12,036 nucleotides of DNA, taken from the NCBI GenBank assembly GCA_902775835.1, contig CACYNZ010000087.1:1-12036 (forward strand), in the 5' to 3' direction. Source of the DNA: an uncultured Eubacteriales bacterium (GTDB lineage Bacteria; Bacillota_A; Clostridia; Christensenellales; Aristaeellaceae). A program made the translations under genes and the position numbers. This document shows, piece by piece, positions 6,352 through 12,036 of the stretch. Position 1 is the first letter of the stretch. The number at the start of each line of letters is the position of its first letter. The notes beneath the pieces are model-generated. The model did not search any database. It saw only the letters and a program-made list of their open reading frames with translations, and was not told the origin of the DNA.

Positions 6352-7026
6352 ATGGATTACGCAGTACTTGAAAACAGCGCCCTTTTCCGGAGCATCCCGG
6401 CAAAGGACATTCAGGCGGACCTTGATGCCATTTCCTGGCACATCCGGCGCTTTGACAGGGATGAAACCGTCTTTTCCCTGATGGAAAGGGCTGAACGGAT
6501 CGGGATCGTGCTGGAAGGCCGTGTACAGGCCCGGAAAACCTTTCCCAACGGGAGTCAGGTAAATGTATCGGTATGCGGCCCCAGCGATCTGGTCGGCGCG
6601 GCAGCCGCGTTCTCCTCAGGCGGAACCTATCCCTGTGATATCGTCTCCCTCGGTCCCGCCGCCCTGCTGATGCTGCGCCGGACGGACGTGCTGGCTCTCA
6701 TGCAGAAGGATGTCCGGATCCTGGAAAACCTGATGACGGAAATTGCCTCCGCCGCCTGCATGCTGCAGCAGCGCCTGGAGCTGTTTTCCTACAGCGGAAT
6801 CGCGCAGAAGGCCGCATTCTGGCTGCTGACGCAGGCGAGGCAGACAGGTGGGCATGTGATCCGGATTCCGGGCTCGGTGTCCGGATGGGCCATGATGATG
6901 AATGTATCCCGCCCGTCACTGCACAGGGAACTGAAAAAGCTGGAATCCGCGGGCATCCTGCTGTACCGCCCGCCGCTTATCGAGATATCCGATATGGAAA
7001 AACTCAGGCAGGTTCTGAGCCGGTAA
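6352..7026 (+). CDS. Crp/Fnr-family transcriptional regulator
   Basis: Cytoplasmic regulator of 224 aa, the usual family length. Residues about 1-130 form a cyclic-nucleotide-binding-like beta-roll (LFRSIPAKDI, IGIVLEGRVQARK, SDLVGAAAAF). A dimerisation helix spans about 120-148, and a winged helix-turn-helix about 150-224 carries the recognition segment NVSRPSLHRELKKLESAGI. There is no N-terminal cysteine cluster, so it is not an oxygen-sensing FNR; the only cysteines are C75, C95 and C136. The recognition helix has SRPSLHRE where E. coli CRP has SRETVGRI, so site preference should differ from TGTGA. Its position opposite a FrdX-like ferredoxin resembles HcpR-type nitrosative-stress regulators, but the effector (heme, NO or another ligand) cannot be read from sequence. 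The start has AAAGGAGA (6338-6345) 6 nt upstream. Confidence 0.92.
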   Translation: MDYAVLENSALFRSIPAKDIQADLDAISWHIRRFDRDETVFSLMERAERIGIVLEGRVQARKTFPNGSQVNVSVCGPSDLVGAAAAFSSGGTYPCDIVSLGPAALLMLRRTDVLALMQKDVRILENLMTEIASAACMLQQRLELFSYSGIAQKAAFWLLTQARQTGGHVIRIPGSVSGWAMMMNVSRPSLHRELKKLESAGILLYRPPLIEISDMEKLRQVLSR

Positions 7027-7040
7027 GCTTCATGGCGCCA

Positions 7041-7083
7041 TCAGAAAAGCCGGACAGAAAAGCTCTGCGCCTTCCTGTCCGGC
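7041..7083 (-). terminator. Rho-independent terminator of the STAS/ATPase operon
   Basis: A 9-bp GC-rich perfect stem (7075-7083 with 7049-7057). On the minus strand it extends by about five pairs, two of them G-U, to a 7-nt loop, and is followed by TTTTCT (7043-7048). It starts 13 nt after the ATPase-like gene. The plus-strand form is weaker but probably also ends the convergent regulator transcript (ATGTTATTTCT follows). Confidence 0.8.
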
Positions 7084-7096
7084 ATGTTATTTCTGC

Positions 7097-7636
7097 TCAG
7101 GCAAACTTCTTGCTGATGACCATTTCCACAAAACCGCCCCTGATGCTGATGCTGACATTGTCAGCTACGCTCAGCAGAATGGAGCGCTCATACTCGTCCC
7201 ATTTTTCCTTCTGGATGATTTCATCGCTGGGATCCGCTGATCTGCTTACGCCGGATGCGGAATAATAGTTGCTGATGTCTCTCTGGATTGACATGGCCTG
7301 TTCAAACGCATCCCGGAGCTTGCCCAGGAAGGTCTTGGCTGCGTCATTGGTCTGGCTGGTGGAAGAACGGATCAGCTGACCACGCTGTTCATTGCCAAGC
7401 TTCTGTCTGGCATTGAGATGAATCTGGAAATCCTTGCCTTCCCATACAATCCAAAAACAGGCATTGATTTCTCCGGTAATGCTGCGGAGCATGGATATGG
7501 TTTCCTCCGCCAGAAGAAGCAGCTGAAGCTTTTCCCGGCCAATCAGTCCGGCAATCTCAGCAGCCCGTTCAGTTTCCTTGAAAACGCCCCGGAGTTCCTT
7601 TTCCCTGTTGACAAGCTGTATCTCATATGACCTCAT
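7097..7636 (-). CDS. HATPase-like (RsbW/SpoIIAB-related) protein, degenerate
   Basis: Protein of 179 aa encoded directly after a STAS antagonist. The pairing and its general form (a helical segment with LLAEETISMLRSITGE at about 41-56, then FWIVWEGKDFQIHL, then STSQTNDAAKTFLGKL at about 92-107) suggest an anti-sigma/GHKL ATPase-like fold. Key GHKL features are weak: the N-box asparagine after the acidic residues is not evident and there is no DxGxG G1 motif. ATP binding and kinase activity are therefore doubtful. The expected role is a partner that binds, and perhaps phosphorylates, the STAS protein. The ATG at 7636 has only a moderate site, AAGGGAAAG (7641-7649). The gap to the STAS stop is 46 bp with no terminator. 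No sigma factor gene follows; the operon ends at a hairpin. Confidence 0.75.
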   Translation of the reverse strand: MRSYEIQLVNREKELRGVFKETERAAEIAGLIGREKLQLLLLAEETISMLRSITGEINACFWIVWEGKDFQIHLNARQKLGNEQRGQLIRSSTSQTNDAAKTFLGKLRDAFEQAMSIQRDISNYYSASGVSRSADPSDEIIQKEKWDEYERSILLSVADNVSISIRGGFVEMVISKKFA

Positions 7637-7682
7637 GTTTCTTTCCCTTCTTCACGTACAGCATTTCAGCAGGAGACAGGCA

Positions 7683-7979
7683 TTATTCGATATTCAGGAT
7701 ATCGCAGAAACCCGTAACCTCGAAGACTTCCTGCACAATCTCATTGACATGGGTCACTTTCATGCCACCCTTGGGCATCATCGTCTTATGGGCAGAAAGC
7801 AGCACACGCAGTCCCGCAGAAGAAATGTACTCGAGATTGGTAAAATCAAATACCAGCTCATCCGCAGCGGGGAGCACCTTGTTCAGTTCAGCCTCCAGTT
7901 CAGGAGCGGTAATTGTATCAAGGCGACCTTTCAGGCAGATCGTAAGCTTTCCACCGTTCTGTTCCTTTGAGATTTCCAT
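7683..7979 (-). CDS. STAS-domain anti-sigma factor antagonist
   Basis: Single STAS domain of 98 aa, standard for the SpoIIAA/RsbV family. It shows the opening strands KLTICLKGRLDTITAPELE, the core ELVFDFTNLEYISSAGLRVLL and a C-terminal strand-helix. The conserved phospho-acceptor serine is S54 in ISSAGLR. When unphosphorylated, such proteins bind a partner anti-sigma ATPase and release its target. The ATG at 7979 has GAGGAGG (7987-7993) 7 nt upstream. It is first in a two-gene operon with the ATPase-like gene. No PP2C phosphatase or sigma factor gene is in the window, so the target is unknown. Confidence 0.93.
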   Translation of the reverse strand: MEISKEQNGGKLTICLKGRLDTITAPELEAELNKVLPAADELVFDFTNLEYISSAGLRVLLSAHKTMMPKGGMKVTHVNEIVQEVFEVTGFCDILNIE

Positions 7980-8026
7980 GACTGTTCCTCCTCATTTTTT
8001 GATCAGGCAGATTTCATCCGGCAAAT

Positions 8027-8032
8027 ATTTTA
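8027..8032 (-). promoter_or_regulatory. -10 box of the STAS/ATPase operon
   Basis: TAAAAT on the minus strand (5 of 6 matches) in an AT-rich patch that stands out from its surroundings. The hexamer 17 bp upstream, TTCCAA, is a poor -35 box (3 of 6). It gives a predicted leader of about 40 nt. No sigma-B-type promoter was recognised. Confidence 0.45.
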
Positions 8033-8098
8033 CCATATTTCATAAATAATTGGAAGTACAGGGAAAAACCGGCTCAGCAAACGCCAATGCGGCGGATG

Positions 8099-8107
8099 TG
8101 ATATACT
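8099..8107 (+). promoter_or_regulatory. Extended -10 promoter of the TetM-like GTPase gene
   Basis: TGA-TATACT is an extended -10 element (TGn plus 5 of 6 hexamer matches). No recognisable -35 box lies 16-18 bp upstream. The predicted start is near 8114, leaving a leader of about 65 nt. Confidence 0.5.
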
Positions 8108-8132
8108 TGACCGGACCAAAGAGCGAGTACAC

Positions 8133-8148
8133 GTCCGCCAGAGCGGAC
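8133..8148 (+). promoter_or_regulatory. Leader hairpin upstream of the TetM-like gene
   Basis: GTCCGC, loop CAGA, GCGGAC: a perfect 6-bp GC-rich stem with a tetraloop, followed by TTTC. It lies about 20 nt before the ribosome binding site. It could be a weak attenuator or a translation-modulating hairpin; it is too short for a confident terminator call. Confidence 0.35.
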
Positions 8149-8178
8149 TTTCAATACAGCATCCGGGGAGGAAAGCCT

Positions 8179-10089
8179 ATGGAAAGGCGGAATATCGGCA
8201 TATTTGCCCACGTGGACGCGGGCAAGACCACGCTTTCGGAACAGCTGCTCCTGCGGGGAGGACGGCTTCAGAAAGCGGGCAGCGTGGACCAGGGAACCGC
8301 CTACACGGACAGTCTGCCGGTGGAAAAGCGCCGGGGTATCTCTGTCCGGGCCATGTGCACGTCCTTTCACTGGCAGGATACGGAAATATGCCTGATCGAC
8401 ACCCCCGGGCATGCGGATTTTTCCATGGAGATCGAGCGCTCCATGTGGGCCATGGACGGAGCCGTACTGGTGCTGTCCGCCGTGGAAGGTGTACAGCCGC
8501 AGACGGAGATTCTGTTCGCGGCCATGCAGAAGCGGCACATGCCCGTTCTCTTCTTTCTGAACAAGACCGACCGGGAAAACGCGGATGTGGAGCGCACGCT
8601 TGCCCAGATCCGGCGCCGGCTCACCGGCAGCGTCTTTATGCCCGGCGATGCCGATTCGTCTCTGGACCTCCTGTGCACGCTGGATGACGCGTGGATGGAG
8701 GCATTCCTCTCCGGCCGGGATCTTCCCGCTTCCGAGGTGCAGGACGCGCTGGCATCCTATGCCCGGAAAGGCCTTGCCTTTCCGGTGCTCAGCGGCTCCG
8801 CGCTGACAGGGCTCGGCGTGGACACGCTTATGGACGCCATGCCCGTTTTCCTGCCCCCGCCCGCCTCCGGTCCGGATCTTTCCGGGATTGTGTTCGGCGT
8901 GCACCGGGACCGGACGCTCGGGCGCGGATGCTGGGTACGCCTGTTCGGCGGGGAACTGAAAAACCGGGACGCGCTGCAGCTCCCCGGAAAGCCGGATCCC
9001 CTGACCTTCGCGCCTACCGTGGTGGAGCAGAAAATCACGCAGATCCGCAGCCTGGACGGGTACGATATGGGCACGCTCCATGCCGGGGAAATCGGCGTGA
9101 TCTACGGACTCGGGCCGGTGCGCGTGGGACAGGTGCTGGGAGATGAAAGCCTGCTTCCCGGGCATGAACCCGGCCAGCTGCGCCAGTCCATTCTGAAAAT
9201 GAAGGTTGTGCCGGACCGCGAGGAAGACTGGAAGCGTCTGGAAGGCGCGTGCCAGGAGCTGGCGCTGGAGGACCCGCTGCTGGATGTGGAATTCATTCCC
9301 GAACTCAAGGAAATCTCCCTGCACCTCATGGGCATGATCCAGACGGAAATCCTGCAGGAAGAGCTGCTGGAGCGCTTTCAGCTGCCCGTCACCTTCCGGG
9401 ATCCCACGGTCATTTACAAGGAAACCGTGGTACAGCCGGGCCTGGGATTTGTCAGCTATACCATGCCCAAGCCCTGCTGGGCCATTCTCCAGTTCTACAT
9501 CCGTCCCGGAAAGCGGGGCAGCGGCGTCCAGTATCATTCCGAGGTTCCGGTCCGGAAAATCCAGGAGCGCTACCAGCATCAGGTGGAGCAGGCCCTGCCC
9601 ATTGCCCTGAGCCAGGGCCGCATGGGCTGGGAAGTCACTGACGTGGACATCACGCTGGTGGACGGCAGCGATCACCAGTTCCACACACATCCGCTGGACT
9701 TCATTCTCGCCACGCCCATGGGCATTCAGGACGGCCTGCGCAACTGCGGCACCTGTCTTCTGGAGCCCATATTGCGCATCCGGTTCCTGGTGCCCCTGGA
9801 ATGCGCCGGGCGGGTCATGAGCGATATTCAGATCATGCGCGGTCAGGTGCTGGACAGTCAGAGCGAGGATGACCGCACGGAAATCGTTGCCCGGGTGCCC
9901 GCCGCCGAATGCTACCGATACATGGACGACCTGGCCAGTCTCACCGGCGGCCGGGGCAGCATGAGCCAGACCCTTGACGGATATGAGCTCTGTCCCCCGG
10001 GCAAGGGCAGCACCACGCCGAGGCGCGGCGTGGACCCGCTGGACACGGCCAAATATATTCTGAGCATACGCAATGCCATTCAGGGCTGA
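8179..10089 (+). CDS. TetM/TetO-like translation factor GTPase (ribosomal protection family), drug resistance doubtful
   Basis: EF-G-like GTPase of 636 aa, almost the length of Tet(M) (639). G motifs are intact: AHVDAGKT (10-17), RGIS (52-55), DTPGH (74-78) and NKTD (128-131). Domains II-V follow, ending in a PRRGVDPLDTAKYIL tail like that of ribosomal protection proteins. It would bind the ribosome in an EF-G-like way and hydrolyse GTP. The domain IV loop reads HQFHTHPLDF (499-508); aligned by hand, Tet(M) has YSPVSTPADF, so the Pro-Val pair that contacts the decoding site is not conserved. I infer a housekeeping or stress-related paralogue more readily than tetracycline resistance. The ATG at 8179 has GGAGG (8167-8171) 7 nt upstream and sits just before the GTPase domain. 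It is a lone gene, divergent from the STAS operon, with its own promoter and terminator and no mobilisation genes nearby. Confidence 0.9.
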   Translation: MERRNIGIFAHVDAGKTTLSEQLLLRGGRLQKAGSVDQGTAYTDSLPVEKRRGISVRAMCTSFHWQDTEICLIDTPGHADFSMEIERSMWAMDGAVLVLSAVEGVQPQTEILFAAMQKRHMPVLFFLNKTDRENADVERTLAQIRRRLTGSVFMPGDADSSLDLLCTLDDAWMEAFLSGRDLPASEVQDALASYARKGLAFPVLSGSALTGLGVDTLMDAMPVFLPPPASGPDLSGIVFGVHRDRTLGRGCWVRLFGGELKNRDALQLPGKPDPLTFAPTVVEQKITQIRSLDGYDMGTLHAGEIGVIYGLGPVRVGQVLGDESLLPGHEPGQLRQSILKMKVVPDREEDWKRLEGACQELALEDPLLDVEFIPELKEISLHLMGMIQTEILQEELLERFQLPVTFRDPTVIYKETVVQPGLGFVSYTMPKPCWAILQFYIRPGKRGSGVQYHSEVPVRKIQERYQHQVEQALPIALSQGRMGWEVTDVDITLVDGSDHQFHTHPLDFILATPMGIQDGLRNCGTCLLEPILRIRFLVPLECAGRVMSDIQIMRGQVLDSQSEDDRTEIVARVPAAECYRYMDDLASLTGGRGSMSQTLDGYELCPPGKGSTTPRRGVDPLDTAKYILSIRNAIQG

Positions 10090-10094
10090 TACAC

Positions 10095-10135
10095 GCAAGC
10101 AAAAAGGTGTCCGGACCGGACACCTTTTTGCTTGC
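10095..10135. terminator. Bidirectional rho-independent terminator, 20-bp perfect stem
   Basis: Perfect inverted repeat, 10095-10114 with 10116-10135, separated by one base; in RNA the innermost pairs open to form the loop. AAAAAGGTGTCC pairs with GGACACCTTTTT, so either strand has a GC stem and a U tract. It lies 5 nt after the GTPase stop and 10 nt after the stop of the convergent secreted-protein gene. Confidence 0.9.
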
Positions 10136-10145
10136 CTCTGTGCAG

Positions 10146-10703
10146 TTATTCCACTTCCACAAAATCCAAGTCGCTGAGGAACTTCACCGCTGTCCGGATC
10201 TGTGCATCCGTCAGCCCCTGCGCTTCCGCTCCGGGAGGCGTGGTGAGCACAAACTCAATCTCATACCCGCGGTAGATCGTGTAAATATCCACATAGTCCA
10301 CACTGTCCCGGATCTCCTTGACCACCATCAGCTTTGTGCCGTGCTCGGTCTCCATGTAGGTAATATCCACCTCATCGCCTTCCTGGAAGGTGGCGGCAAT
10401 CTTGGCAAGTCCATCCTCATCAATGTCATTGAGACGTGCCACTTCCGCGATCAGTTCCTCAAAGGCAATGGAAATCTGCATGACCGGGCTGCTTTTGTCT
10501 TCCGAGGTCAGCGTGCCGATATATCTGCCTGCATCGGAGTACACATTTTCCAGCCGGTAGCCTTCCGGCACCGTGCAGCGCAGTTCAAAGGCACCACCCA
10601 TGGAAATGGTGCCCATCACTTCCTTGTCCGCCGCTTCCGCCGCACAGGCGGCACAGCCCGCCGCCAGCACAAGGCAGAGCAGGATCGCCATGATCTTCTT
10701 CAT
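10146..10703 (-). CDS. Secreted protein or lipoprotein of unknown function
   Basis: Exported protein of 185 aa. It begins MKKIMAILLCLVLAAGCAACAAEA, a clear signal peptide with LAAGC (13-17) as a possible but imperfect lipobox (Ala at -3); signal peptidase I cleavage near residue 23 is the alternative. The mature part (about 25-185) is acidic with alternating strands, for example FELRCTVPEGYRLENVY and the C-terminal DAQIRTAVKFLSDLDFVEVE. I recognise no catalytic motif; it resembles small surface proteins found in many gut Bacillota. The ATG at 10703 has GGAAGG-type purines upstream and gives the proper signal peptide; a start at 10763 would put a charged stretch before it and overlap the SH3b gene. 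It lies 43 nt after the SH3b gene with no terminator between, so it is likely cotranscribed. Confidence 0.82.
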   Translation of the reverse strand: MKKIMAILLCLVLAAGCAACAAEAADKEVMGTISMGGAFELRCTVPEGYRLENVYSDAGRYIGTLTSEDKSSPVMQISIAFEELIAEVARLNDIDEDGLAKIAATFQEGDEVDITYMETEHGTKLMVVKEIRDSVDYVDIYTIYRGYEIEFVLTTPPGAEAQGLTDAQIRTAVKFLSDLDFVEVE

Positions 10704-10746
10704 ACTGTTTCCCTTCCTTCCCGTTTCCGGGCATTTCACGCGAGCA

Positions 10747-11361
10747 TTACTTCCGGGTAACATACTTGCTGCTGATGAACCCGATCATGCCCGTCGCCGG
10801 GTCTTCCACCTGATACCAGTTCTTCATAACCGCCAGCACAGTCAGTTCCTTGCCCTGCGGGCAGGTGCCCATGCGCTCCGCCTGCGTGGACGGCGCCCAG
10901 CGCAGATTGACCCAGCCGGATGCCCGGGCCGGACGCGCCACTACGGTGAAGGGATAGGTCATGACACCGCTTGCAAACTCCGCGTTCATCTCGGCCAGAA
11001 CCCGGGCCGCGTCCATATTGCCTGTCTGTGAAACAGGCACGCTGCTTCCGCTGCCGGAAGAAGATCCGGGTCTGTCCACAAGGTACCGGGTCATCACATA
11101 GGCGCTGTAGCGGGGCGTACCATCCGCGGCCCGCCAGGAATACTCGATCTCGGCCCATCCGCCGTACTCCTGGATCACATTGACCGCGGCGCCGCAGCGC
11201 ACCGCGCCTACCACGTTTTCACCGATCATCTGACTGTCGCGCACATTCAGGGTCCTGCCGTTTTCCGTATACACATACCTGGTATATGCCGCCGAGGCCT
11301 GTGAAGCGGGAAGCAGCACCAGCGTCATCAGAAGCAGCATGGAAAGCATCCGTTTTGTCAT
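10747..11361 (-). CDS. Secreted protein with two bacterial SH3 (SH3b) domains
   Basis: Exported protein of 204 aa. The signal peptide (1-24) ends in QASAA before YTRYV. The first SH3b domain (about 28-95) contains RTLNVRDS and GWAEIEY with a short insert (SWRAADGTPRYS). A Ser/Gly-rich linker (about 98-115) and a short helical part follow. The second SH3b (about 138-204) has WVNLRWAPS, NWYQVEDPATGMIGFISSKYV. SH3b domains commonly bind peptidoglycan or target proteins to the cell wall; there is no catalytic domain, so it is a binding or scaffold protein. The ATG at 11361 is chosen because GGAGG (11367-11371) lies 5 nt upstream; a start at 11373 would place that site inside the first codons. It lies between a permease gene and a small secreted protein gene on the same strand. 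Confidence 0.88.
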   Translation of the reverse strand: MTKRMLSMLLLMTLVLLPASQASAAYTRYVYTENGRTLNVRDSQMIGENVVGAVRCGAAVNVIQEYGGWAEIEYSWRAADGTPRYSAYVMTRYLVDRPGSSSGSGSSVPVSQTGNMDAARVLAEMNAEFASGVMTYPFTVVARPARASGWVNLRWAPSTQAERMGTCPQGKELTVLAVMKNWYQVEDPATGMIGFISSKYVTRK

Positions 11362-11378
11362 GGATTCCTCCATTGAGC

Positions 11379-11417
11379 AGTTCTGCCGCCCGGCTCTTTT
11401 TTCCAGACAGCAGAACT
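11379..11417. repeat. Spaced 8-bp inverted repeat upstream of the SH3b gene
   Basis: AGTTCTGC (11379-11386) and GCAGAACT (11410-11417) with 23 nt between. On the minus strand the second arm ends 7 nt before the SH3b ribosome binding site. It may be an operator, a weak hairpin or chance. It has no U tract, so it is not a terminator. Confidence 0.3.
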
Positions 11418-11443
11418 TCTTTCTCCGGTCACATCTCCGGACA

Positions 11444-12036
11444 TTATTTCACGTCTCTTCTGTCAAACACGCGGATCGTCAGGGGCAGGAAAATCAGCGT
11501 GGTCACAGCCGCCGACACAAGGGAGCGCAGAGTTTCCGGCGCGTTTTCCCCAAGCATCTGATCCGGCATATAGTCGCCGATGTAAAATCCCTTGTTCTTC
11601 CAGACCGCGTCCACCGCAGTGTCCAGACCCGCATAGATAAGCCCCATCACACCCATGCCCAGGACCACCGCCAGCACCGTGCCCAGAGACTTGCTCTGCA
11701 CACCGGTGGTGGCCAGGAGCAGAAGACTGGTCAGGCTCTGAAGCAGCACAAAGCGCAGAAGGAAGATCCGCAGGGCATCCATGATCCCGCTGTCCACCGC
11801 AAGCTTCTGGAAAATCAGAATACCCACGATATTCCCGGCCACGCCCGCCAGCATGAAGATCAGGTTGTGCAGAATCGCGCTGATGAACTTCGACAGGACC
11901 GTATATCCCTTTTTCGGCATCTGTTCGGCGATATTCTTGACGTATCCGAACTCAATATCCGCGTAGAAGAATATGCTCAGCGAGATCATGCACAGCATGC
12001 CGTTGACTATGGGAAGCGCGTTGCTGATCAGGCCGG
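11444..12036 (-). CDS. ABC-2-type transporter permease, 5' end missing
   Basis: C-terminal 196 residues of an integral membrane permease; the frame is open to the window end and has no start inside the window that fits a whole protein. About four hydrophobic segments are visible (around NLIFMLAGVAGNIVGILIF, FVLLQSLTSLLLLATTG, TVLAVVLGMGVMGLIYAG and LVSAAVTTLIFLPLTIRVF), and it ends FDRRDVK, a tail common in ABC-2 permeases. The segment GYVKNIAEQMPKKGYTVLSKFI before the first of these resembles the family motif in which a cytoplasmic loop meets the next helix. The ATPase subunit should lie upstream, outside the window. The substrate is unknown. No convincing terminator separates it from the SH3b gene 82 nt downstream, so readthrough is possible. 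Confidence 0.82.
   Translation of the reverse strand, partial: GLISNALPIVNGMLCMISLSIFFYADIEFGYVKNIAEQMPKKGYTVLSKFISAILHNLIFMLAGVAGNIVGILIFQKLAVDSGIMDALRIFLLRFVLLQSLTSLLLLATTGVQSKSLGTVLAVVLGMGVMGLIYAGLDTAVDAVWKNKGFYIGDYMPDQMLGENAPETLRSLVSAAVTTLIFLPLTIRVFDRRDVK

Noticed and set aside
6352..7026. An oxygen-sensing FNR identity for the Crp-type regulator
   Set aside because: There is no N-terminal cysteine cluster. The three cysteines are scattered through the beta-roll and dimerisation helix.
8179..10089. A direct call of tetracycline resistance gene tet(M) or tet(W)
   Set aside because: Overall family membership is clear, but the domain IV loop differs at the positions tied to drug displacement, and there are no mobile-element or leader-peptide features of acquired tet genes.
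8074..10098. A 674-codon open frame on the minus strand across almost the whole TetM-like gene
   Set aside because: It mirrors the codon bias of the real gene, has no recognisable domain, and its start and end lie at the promoter and terminator of the opposite-strand gene. The plus-strand protein has all GTPase motifs.
1..12036. CRISPR arrays, tRNA or rRNA genes, insertion sequences, attachment sites, toxin-antitoxin or phage-defence genes
   Set aside because: None was seen on either strand; gaps are short and accounted for by promoters, terminators and leaders.

Overview
The window looks like chromosomal DNA of a low-oxygen Bacillota bacterium, probably of the Clostridia/Erysipelotrichia type found in gut or rumen. 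The grounds are a YesM/YesN-type two-component pair, a Crp/Fnr-family regulator beside a ferredoxin-like protein of the type linked to hybrid cluster protein, a STAS/ATPase switch pair, a clostridial-style TetM-like translation GTPase, strong AGGAGG-type ribosome binding sites and compact rho-independent terminators. By eye GC is moderately high (mid-50s percent). The species cannot be named from the sequence alone. I see no tRNA, rRNA, CRISPR array, insertion sequence or phage gene.

Layout. (1) 3-2281, plus strand: the tail of a YesM-like sensor kinase, overlapping by ATGA a YesN-like AraC-type response regulator. A strong hairpin terminator (2300-2343) separates this pair from a convergent operon. 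(2) 5355-2389, minus strand: a sigma-A-like promoter, a leader of about 170 nt, a GH13 oligo-1,6-glucosidase and a Gfo/Idh/MocA-family oxidoreductase. This is an alpha-glucoside module that the neighbouring two-component system may or may not control. (3) 5422-7026: a ferredoxin-like protein (minus) and a Crp/Fnr regulator (plus), transcribed divergently from a 124-bp gap. The gap holds a perfect 8-2-8 palindrome placed for activation of both promoters. (4) 7097-7979, minus: a STAS anti-sigma antagonist and a degenerate HATPase-like protein, with no sigma factor or phosphatase beside them. (5) 8102-10135, plus: a TetM-like ribosomal-protection-family GTPase with an extended -10 promoter, a small leader hairpin and a very strong terminator. 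Its domain IV loop lacks the residues linked to tetracycline displacement. (6) 10146-12036, minus: an ABC-2-type permease (cut by the window end), a secreted protein with two SH3b domains, and a secreted protein or lipoprotein of unknown function.

The most informative regulatory element is the palindrome at 6280-6297. It is centred at -41.5 from the predicted ferredoxin start and at about -39.5 from the predicted regulator start. The least conventional proteins are the TetM-like GTPase, the Gfo/Idh protein that lacks the EKP lysine, and the orphan STAS/ATPase pair.
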